Below, piece by piece: positions 1 to 5,768 of a DNA stretch of 7,817 nucleotides. The DNA is from Candidatus Babelota bacterium (GTDB taxonomy: Bacteria > Dependentiae > Babeliae > Babeliales > JABCYS01). The position numbers and the translations under genes were made by a program. The stretch spans positions 1-7,817 of the forward strand of contig JABCYS010000041.1 of assembly GCA_013290085.1 (NCBI GenBank), read 5' to 3'. The notes under the pieces were generated by a model. That model was not told the DNA's origin and made no database searches. It was given only the letters and a program-made list of their open reading frames with translations. Position 1 is the first letter of the stretch. Every line of letters starts with the position of its first letter.

Positions 1-1
1 T

Positions 2-952
2 ACGTATCAGAAAGAAGAAGAGAAAAAAGAAAAACCACTTGAGCACCTTATGCCCGCACCACCAACACCACAAGCTGCCGTCATACCAGAACCAGAAGTA
101 CCAACCTTCCTTGAACCGTTACAAGCTACTCTGCGCGGCGTTATTGTTGTTGGCGACGATAGAAAAAACAGAATCATTATTGAAAACACAAAAACAAAAG
201 AGGAAGGCTCCTTACACATAGGCGAAACCTTCGAGGATGCTCAACTACTCAGAATATTTAGAAACAGAGCAATCTTTATTCGTTCAAACGGACAAGAAGA
301 AACGCTCTACCTCACAGAAAAAGATGCCGCCGGTGCGCCTGAAGCACTGGGCGCAGCACTGTGGGAAGATGTGATTAAGAAAACAAGTGACACCACCTTT
401 ATCGTAGACCCGGCCATGTTTGTAGAATACGTAACTTCGCTTGCCCAATTTATCGAAGACCTTGATCTGATTACCGTGTATAGAAAAGGACAGCCTTTTG
501 GTACCCGCGTCGGCAAAGTTGAAGAGGGATCATTTGGCAGCATCTTGGGGCTGCAAGTCGGCGACATTATCACCAAAATAAACGGTACTCCTGCAACCGA
601 CATCAGCAAGCGCGTAGAAATTTATAATAAAGTACGCACCCTGCCGCTGGGACAAACAATCACCGTCAACCTTCTCCGACACAACACGGAAGAAATAAAA
701 CTTTCTCTTAAACTCCAAGAACTTGAACACTCGCGAGTCGTAACGCTGGGTGGCCAACCAAGAAAAGTGCAGGAACTCACAAAGACCATTGAAGATATAG
801 AGAAAGAAAAAGAAGAAATTATGCAGCAAAAATATAGTTTTGCTCCCACCGTAAACGAAATAAAAAAACGGGAAAAACAAGTAATACTTAAAAAAGTAAA
901 GAAAAAAGAGTTACAACATAAGAAGGAAGAGGGTTCAAAGTTTGAACTTTAG
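2..952 (+). CDS. gspC: Type II secretion system protein GspC (HR + PDZ domains), 5' partial
   Basis: Periplasmic part of GspC, the inner-membrane protein that connects the assembly platform to the GspD secretin. The frame is open to the left edge: 16 codons precede the ATG at 50 without a stop and read as a charged, K/E-rich stretch. The missing part should therefore hold the cytoplasmic tip and single membrane helix of the family, and the ATG at 50 is probably internal. Counting that Met as 1: residues 2-19 are a Pro-rich linker; about 20-90 match the HR domain (LRGVIVV, IIIEN, IGETFEDAQLL, AIFIRSNGQEETLYL), which in known systems binds GspD N0; about 140-222 are a PDZ domain (GTRVGKVEEGSFGSILGL, then GDIITKING). 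After the PDZ comes a highly charged tail of about 75 residues with coiled-coil character, not usual for GspC. The gspD start lies 11 bases after the stop. The domain order makes the assignment firm; a PilP-like protein would lack the PDZ. Confidence 0.88.
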   Translation, partial: TYQKEEEKKEKPLEHLMPAPPTPQAAVIPEPEVPTFLEPLQATLRGVIVVGDDRKNRIIIENTKTKEEGSLHIGETFEDAQLLRIFRNRAIFIRSNGQEETLYLTEKDAAGAPEALGAALWEDVIKKTSDTTFIVDPAMFVEYVTSLAQFIEDLDLITVYRKGQPFGTRVGKVEEGSFGSILGLQVGDIITKINGTPATDISKRVEIYNKVRTLPLGQTITVNLLRHNTEEIKLSLKLQELEHSRVVTLGGQPRKVQELTKTIEDIEKEKEEIMQQKYSFAPTVNEIKKREKQVILKKVKKKELQHKKEEGSKFEL

Positions 953-961
953 GGACAAGGA
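951..961 (+). promoter_or_regulatory. Ribosome binding site of the first gspD
   Basis: AGGGA at 951-955, overlapping the gspC stop codon, lies 8 bases before the ATG at 964. A second purine block, AAGGA at 957-961, is only 2 bases away and too close to be the main site. The placement supports the start at 964 and suggests that translation of gspD is coupled to gspC. Confidence 0.6.
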
Positions 962-963
962 CA

Positions 964-3600
964 ATGATAACCATAAAAAATAGTCGCGCTCTCGCTTATT
1001 ACCTTATTGTGCTGGGGCTTGCACTACCCGTGAACGCTTATCCGCAAAAAAGGGGTGCTCTGCGTGCCGCTATGGCCGAACATGGCGCAACACCAGGACC
1101 CGTTCCTCCGACAGCGCCAGCACCGCAACCTGCTCCTGCCGTACAACAACCTATTCCTTCCTTTCAAGTAACACAGCCTTCATTTCCTGTCGCACAACAA
1201 ACGTTTGCTCCCTCACCAGAAGTGCCTCATTTAAAAAAGGCTCAGCCGCAGGCCACAACGGTAACCGAAGCGGCAACCGTACCGGTCAAAGTGGTTCAGA
1301 AAAAAATATCTCCTCTGACCCAGGAAATAAATCAGGAAATAAAAAAGGCTGATGAAAAACTGGCAAAAATAGAATTTAACTTTGAAAACGCTGATTTACA
1401 AAGTATCGTCGATTATATTGCCGAACTTTTTGATGTATCGTTCCTCCCAGAAGACGCTATCAAGCCCATGCTCCAAAACACCAAGGGTGTGGCGGGTAAT
1501 AAAATTAGTTTTAAAACAGAACGTCCCATGACCAAAAAAGATGTCTGGGCACTCTACACTACTTTTTTAGACATAGCAGGCCTTGCACTTTCAGGCACGC
1601 CAGAAGCGGGTACCTACCGCATCACCGCTTCACAAGCAGCAAACCGCCAGCCGTTGCCAACCTACATTGGCGTTTCTCCCGATACCCTTCCGGACAATGA
1701 TACCCCGGTGCGATATGTGTATTTCTTGGCTAATGCCACGATAGAAAATATTAAACCAGTCGTTGACCAGTTGCGTAGCGCAAGCTCAAACTTTACTGCC
1801 TTCCTTCCTCTGCGCGCCATTATACTCACCGACAAGTCCTACAATATTAAAGCGCTTATGAAGATCGTTACTGAGCTGGATAAGGCAAGTCTGCCTGAAA
1901 TCATGTCCATCATTAAATTAAAGCATACGGGTGCTGAGGATATTAAAAAATTGTATGACGAACTTACTAAGGGTGATGATCAGCGGGGCATGGTTGCCCG
2001 TATTTTTGGTGCAAAAAGACAACCAAAATCATTCTTCTTTCCAGAAAACACCCGTGTTCTTGCAGAGCCGCGTACCAACACTTTAATTTTATTTGGCACG
2101 CAAGACACGATCACCAAGATTGAGGATTTTGTAAAAAAGGTTGATACAAAATTATCTGCCGATGTACCGCCGATCTACACATATGAGCTACAATTTACTG
2201 ATGCGGTCAGCATGGCCGACATTTTAAATAAGGTTACTGCGTTTGGTATCGGCACCGTCGCTGGCCAAGCAGGCGGGGTTCGTGAAGGGGACAAATTTTT
2301 TAAACCTATCACCTTCACGCCAGAAAAATCAGGTAACCGCCTCATTATAAAAGGTGATTACGAAGATTATCTCAAAGTGAAAGAAGTTATTGAAAGCCTT
2401 GATATTATGCAACCTGAGGTTGCTATCGAGGTGCTCATTGTCAACATTAACAAGCAAAATGTACGGGGCATAGGCTCACAAATAAGGAATCCTGGACCGG
2501 TTAGTATAGCCTCCAATGTTAACGCTCAAAACTCTGGTTTTAACAATAGCGGCGTCATAATTCAGCCATCTACTGGCACTACACCGGGCAGCATCATGGC
2601 AAATTTAATTGGCCTTGCTTCTTCGGCCACACAAGGTGCAGCACTGTTAACGCTCGGCGCTCCGAATAATATTTGGGCAATCTTCCAGGCATTGTCAACG
2701 CGTGTTGATACTACCGTCGTTTCAAATCCATTCTTAGTAACCACCAACAAATACAAAGCCTCAGTGTCCCTTGGCGAAACACGCCGAATTGAAACAAGTA
2801 CCGTTGTTGCTGGTAATGAAACTTTGCCTGGTAAAGACAACCTTGATGCAAACCTTAATGTTGTCATCACCCCTCAAATCAATTCCGATGGCATCATCAT
2901 GCTCGATATCAACATTGATATTAACGAATTTACCGACCCGGTTGATCCAACAAACGGTAATCGTTCAACCAGGCATATTGAAACAAAAGCCTTGTTGGCA
3001 AACAAAGAAGTGCTCGCTATCGGTGGCATTATCCGGTCTCAAGTTACCGAACGTGTCAGCAAAATTCCCATTCTTGGTGACATTCCCCTCATTGGTTGGT
3101 TAGCAAAAAATAAAAACAAAGAAGTCGTAGAGCAAAACCTCCTCGTCTTCATTTCCCCGCAAATTATTGAGCCAAAGCTTGGTGGTGGCCTGAATTCCTA
3201 TACCCAACGTAAGGCAGAATATTCCCGCGGAACCTTACGTTCACTCGAAGACAAACCATTACGCCGAGACCCAATTCATCGCTGGTTCTTTACCGATAAA
3301 GAATCCCCTACCGCAGAAATTGACGATTTCTTAGAAAAAAAAGAGCAGGCACAATACGAAGATGTGCGGCTTGAACCTTTTTACAAGAGTAAAGTTGAAC
3401 AAATCGCTAAACAACAGCGAACACAAAATAGAGGTCTTGTAACCACGGAACAAGAAGGCGCCCCTGATACTGCAGCATCAGATAATGTCCCTTCAACTGA
3501 GGCACCAACTGAAAAAACTTCACAAAAAAAATCTTCCCGCTCATCAAAAAAATCGCTCATGAACTTTGTTGGCGATGAGGAACAGGTGCAGCATGCTTAA
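964..3600 (+). CDS. gspD: Type II secretion system secretin GspD (first copy)
   Basis: Outer-membrane secretin, 878 residues, longer than the 650-700 usual for GspD. Residues 1-25 are a Sec signal peptide with likely cleavage after VNA. Residues 41-110 are an unusual Pro/Ala/Gln-rich linker. N0 spans about 135-222 (starts FNFENADLQSIVDYIA). A linker LPTYIGVSPDTLP at 231-243 leads into N1 (about 245-310), N2 (311-398, with EPRTNTLILFG) and N3 (402-483, with an insertion around 426-457 and SGNRLIIKG). The secretin core is about 485-738 and ends with the signature IPILGDIPLIGWL (701-713) and LLVFISPQIIEPK. Residues 739-878 form a charged, Ser/Lys-rich tail, possibly standing in for the pilotin-binding S domain (inference). 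I see no Cys in the protein. The gene starts 11 bases after gspC and overlaps gspL by 8 bases. It should form a ring channel that exports folded proteins from the periplasm. Confidence 0.95.
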   Translation: MITIKNSRALAYYLIVLGLALPVNAYPQKRGALRAAMAEHGATPGPVPPTAPAPQPAPAVQQPIPSFQVTQPSFPVAQQTFAPSPEVPHLKKAQPQATTVTEAATVPVKVVQKKISPLTQEINQEIKKADEKLAKIEFNFENADLQSIVDYIAELFDVSFLPEDAIKPMLQNTKGVAGNKISFKTERPMTKKDVWALYTTFLDIAGLALSGTPEAGTYRITASQAANRQPLPTYIGVSPDTLPDNDTPVRYVYFLANATIENIKPVVDQLRSASSNFTAFLPLRAIILTDKSYNIKALMKIVTELDKASLPEIMSIIKLKHTGAEDIKKLYDELTKGDDQRGMVARIFGAKRQPKSFFFPENTRVLAEPRTNTLILFGTQDTITKIEDFVKKVDTKLSADVPPIYTYELQFTDAVSMADILNKVTAFGIGTVAGQAGGVREGDKFFKPITFTPEKSGNRLIIKGDYEDYLKVKEVIESLDIMQPEVAIEVLIVNINKQNVRGIGSQIRNPGPVSIASNVNAQNSGFNNSGVIIQPSTGTTPGSIMANLIGLASSATQGAALLTLGAPNNIWAIFQALSTRVDTTVVSNPFLVTTNKYKASVSLGETRRIETSTVVAGNETLPGKDNLDANLNVVITPQINSDGIIMLDINIDINEFTDPVDPTNGNRSTRHIETKALLANKEVLAIGGIIRSQVTERVSKIPILGDIPLIGWLAKNKNKEVVEQNLLVFISPQIIEPKLGGGLNSYTQRKAEYSRGTLRSLEDKPLRRDPIHRWFFTDKESPTAEIDDFLEKKEQAQYEDVRLEPFYKSKVEQIAKQQRTQNRGLVTTEQEGAPDTAASDNVPSTEAPTEKTSQKKSSRSSKKSLMNFVGDEEQVQHA
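3577..3586 (+). promoter_or_regulatory. Ribosome binding site that decides the gspL start
   Basis: GAGGAACAGG lies inside the end of gspD. The GAGGAA part is 10 bases, and the AGG part 6 bases, before the ATG at 3593. This favours ATG 3593 over the in-frame TTG at 3566 and ATG at 3575, neither of which has a comparable purine block in front of it. Confidence 0.6.
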
Positions 3601-5197
3601 AAACCTTTTCCTTCCCGAGAAATTTGGTAATTATTACCTTTTTTCAAAACGTATCCTCGGCTTTGATGTAGGAAAAACACATATCACCGCCACGCAAGTT
3701 TTTGTTCACGGCCATTCCACGTTTATAGAAAAAATAATAACTGAGATGCTACCGCAGGGCACCCCTGCTGATTACCCTGAACGTGTTTCAAAAACCATAA
3801 CTTCGATTCTGGACAAGGCAAATAAGTATGACACCATCGTAAGCGCCCTATCTGCCTCCGTGGTTCTCTTTAAAGAACTGTCACTCCCCTTTACCAATAA
3901 AGATAAAATTAAACTGGTGCTCGAATATGAAATTGAAAGCCTTCTGCCCTTTGGCCTGGACCAAGCAGTTCTAGATTTTATTATTACCGATGCTGGCCAA
4001 GAAAAAACAACCGTACTTGTTGCTGTCGCTCAAAAAAACCAACTTGCCGACCACCTTGCTCTTTTCGAGGCAGCTGGTGTACATCCACAAATTATTACGG
4101 TTGATCTTTTTTCTCTCTACGGACTTTTTAAAGAACTTCCTGGCTACAAGGATGAAAAAAATAATAGCGTTCTTGCTATCCTCGGCTTTTCTTCCACCAA
4201 AATGGCTTACTTGGTAGAAGGAAAATTAAAACTTATTCGAACGATACCAAAAGGTGTCACCACACTCGTAAAAAATCTCAGCGATGGGCTCCATCTCTCT
4301 CCGCATGATGCCCATGAACAACTCATGCGTTTTGGTTTTGCAAAAGCCGACAACAGTGACTACTCCGCAGCAGCGAGCGAAGCGCTGGATGATTTTTTAC
4401 GACCTTTTCAATTTACACTGCAGTCTTTTGCCAAAGAAACAAAAACATCTATTCAGAAAATATTCTTGTTAGGTGGCGGCGCGCAGATAAAAGATTGCGC
4501 TCTTGCCATTGCAAAACCTACACAGATACCAACCGAATTATTTAATGTAGATAGCATCATTAATCACGATCACATAAGAATTAAAGACGGCCATCACATT
4601 GACCCTTCAGCCATTGTCAGTCTGAGCACGGCCCTTCCTACTCCCATCAATGAAACATTCAATCTGCGCGCACGAGAATTTGGCATCGCCGAACAAACAA
4701 CACTTTTTTTAAAACAAGCCATCATTGCTGGCAGTTTGATTCTTCTTGCTCTGGGCACGTTGCTTGCCAGTAATTTTATTCAGGTGAGAAAGTTAAATAA
4801 TTCAATTGCAAAATCAGAGAAGCAAATATTTACCACGGTTAACCAGACACTCGGCATTTCGCTCAAGCGGGTAAATGATGCTGTTGATGAAGCACGTAGA
4901 AGCGTTGAAGATCAGGAGCGCACATGGTTCTCATTTACTGCACAAACGCGCGCATCTTTTTTAAACCAGCTCCAGACACTGAGCAGGTACATTGATAAAA
5001 AAGGTATAGGGCTCCAACTTAAAAAGCTTTCCTTTACCCACGACCTCATACGCATGCAGGGTGAAGTGAGGGATATACCGTCGCTGGTTATTTTCGAGGA
5101 AGAATTAAAGCAGGCCAACTTGGGCACGTTTATCAGCCCGCAGGAACCTGCCTTTGCCATCACCATAACGCTGAAGAAAAAGCCGGTGGAGGGATAA
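3593..5197 (+). CDS. gspL: GspL-type assembly platform protein (PilM-like actin fold fused to PilN-like half)
   Basis: Bitopic inner-membrane protein of 534 residues that anchors the secretion ATPase GspE to the platform. Residues 21-350 form an actin-like cytoplasmic domain: phosphate-1 type motif GFDVGKTHI (23-31), LVLEYEIESLLPFGLD (108-123, a PilM/GspL hallmark), a second-lobe segment around 193-222 (ILGFSST, then IRTIPKG), and LLGGGAQIKD (292-301). FNLRAREF (356-363) matches the start of PilN-like halves. One membrane helix lies at about 371-395, followed by a periplasmic coiled coil (398-460) and a ferredoxin-like domain to the C-terminus. The cytoplasmic domain is as long as PilM (about 350) rather than the about 240 common for GspL, so this looks like a PilM-PilN fusion. 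The Asp usual in the second phosphate loop appears to be Ile196. The start at 3593 is chosen on the ribosome binding site; it overlaps gspD by 8 bases. gspM follows after 2 bases. Confidence 0.85.
   Translation: MLKNLFLPEKFGNYYLFSKRILGFDVGKTHITATQVFVHGHSTFIEKIITEMLPQGTPADYPERVSKTITSILDKANKYDTIVSALSASVVLFKELSLPFTNKDKIKLVLEYEIESLLPFGLDQAVLDFIITDAGQEKTTVLVAVAQKNQLADHLALFEAAGVHPQIITVDLFSLYGLFKELPGYKDEKNNSVLAILGFSSTKMAYLVEGKLKLIRTIPKGVTTLVKNLSDGLHLSPHDAHEQLMRFGFAKADNSDYSAAASEALDDFLRPFQFTLQSFAKETKTSIQKIFLLGGGAQIKDCALAIAKPTQIPTELFNVDSIINHDHIRIKDGHHIDPSAIVSLSTALPTPINETFNLRAREFGIAEQTTLFLKQAIIAGSLILLALGTLLASNFIQVRKLNNSIAKSEKQIFTTVNQTLGISLKRVNDAVDEARRSVEDQERTWFSFTAQTRASFLNQLQTLSRYIDKKGIGLQLKKLSFTHDLIRMQGEVRDIPSLVIFEEELKQANLGTFISPQEPAFAITITLKKKPVEG
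5188..5193 (+). promoter_or_regulatory. Ribosome binding site of gspM
   Basis: GGAGGG within the last codons of gspL lies 6 bases before the ATG at 5200. This is the strongest Shine-Dalgarno match in the window and supports that start. Confidence 0.65.
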
Positions 5198-5199
5198 CG

Positions 5200-5763
5200 A
5201 TGTTAGACAAAGTAAAAAGTTTTATTCAAGAGCTTGAAGAGCGGGATTTTTATAAATACCTGGCAGGTTTTTTAGTAGGTATAGTTCTCCTCATGGCTCT
5301 GATTGTCTATCTCGGCCAACGCAAAATAACGTTGTTAAAAAAACGGGCAAATAAAATTAATACTCAGCGCCAAAGTCTTCAGGAAATATTGACCACCTTT
5401 GAGCGAGTAAAGCAACAAAAGGCAGATGTTGCTGCCATCCTTGAAAAAGATAAAACGTTTAAGATTATTGGGTACCTTGATCACGTAATCGCCTCTATGA
5501 ACCTGGGCGCCAACAAGGCTGGCGGCGTACAACAATCTGAAGAACCGCTCGAGCATTTACCGGAATACAGTGAGATTAAAGTAGTTGTCCCTTTCACCAA
5601 TCTTAACATGAAGCAACTGGCAGAACTGTTGCAGGAAATAGAAAAAAACGAAAGAATTTATACCAAGGAATTAGATATAACCAAATCACCAAGCAAGCCT
5701 ACCATTGATGCCACGCTCACCATAGCAACCTTGCAGGCACGCACTGAAGCAGGAACGGAGTGA
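5200..5763 (+). CDS. gspM: GspM/PilO-like inner-membrane platform protein
   Basis: Small bitopic protein of 187 residues. A short charged cytoplasmic end (1-19) is followed by one membrane helix (about 20-39, YLAGFLVGIVLLMALIVYLG), a Lys/Gln-rich coiled coil (about 40-83), and an alpha/beta periplasmic domain (about 85-180), compatible with the ferredoxin-like fold of GspM and PilO (KIIGYLDHVIASMNL, then EIKVVVPFTNLNMKQLAELL). The segment VPFTNLNMKQLAELLQEIE resembles PilO, where a beta strand precedes a helix in the same way. GspM partners GspL through its coiled coil and periplasmic domain. It starts 2 bases after gspL, and the next gene starts 5 bases after its stop. Sequence conservation in this family is low, so the call rests mainly on size, topology and position directly after gspL. 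Confidence 0.75.
   Translation: MLDKVKSFIQELEERDFYKYLAGFLVGIVLLMALIVYLGQRKITLLKKRANKINTQRQSLQEILTTFERVKQQKADVAAILEKDKTFKIIGYLDHVIASMNLGANKAGGVQQSEEPLEHLPEYSEIKVVVPFTNLNMKQLAELLQEIEKNERIYTKELDITKSPSKPTIDATLTIATLQARTEAGTE
5757..5760 (+). promoter_or_regulatory. Ribosome binding site that decides the second secretin start
   Basis: GGAG at the very end of gspM is 8 bases before the ATG at 5769. The nearer ATG at 5764 reads only four codons (MLWS) before a stop, so 5769 is the real start. Confidence 0.6.
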
Positions 5764-5768
5764 ATGTT

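Noticed and set aside
307..880. Open frames on the minus strand opposite gspC (307-609, 530-880, 622-849)
   Set aside because: They lie wholly opposite a well-supported gene, have no recognisable domain, and their composition is that of antisense reads of coding sequence.
2562..3103. Open frames 2562-2870 (-) and 2771-3103 (+) within the first gspD
   Set aside because: Both overlap the conserved secretin core, which must be the real coding frame; neither shows a ribosome site or a family motif.
3524..3552. Runs of 8 and 7 A bases near the end of gspD as a slippage site that would fuse gspD to gspL
   Set aside because: The gspL frame has a TGA at 3560, downstream of both runs, so a shift there would stop and not produce a fusion.
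3566..3592. Earlier TTG (3566) or ATG (3575) start for gspL
   Set aside because: No purine-rich block precedes them at proper spacing, and the nine extra residues look like out-of-frame gspD. ATG 3593 has a good ribosome site.
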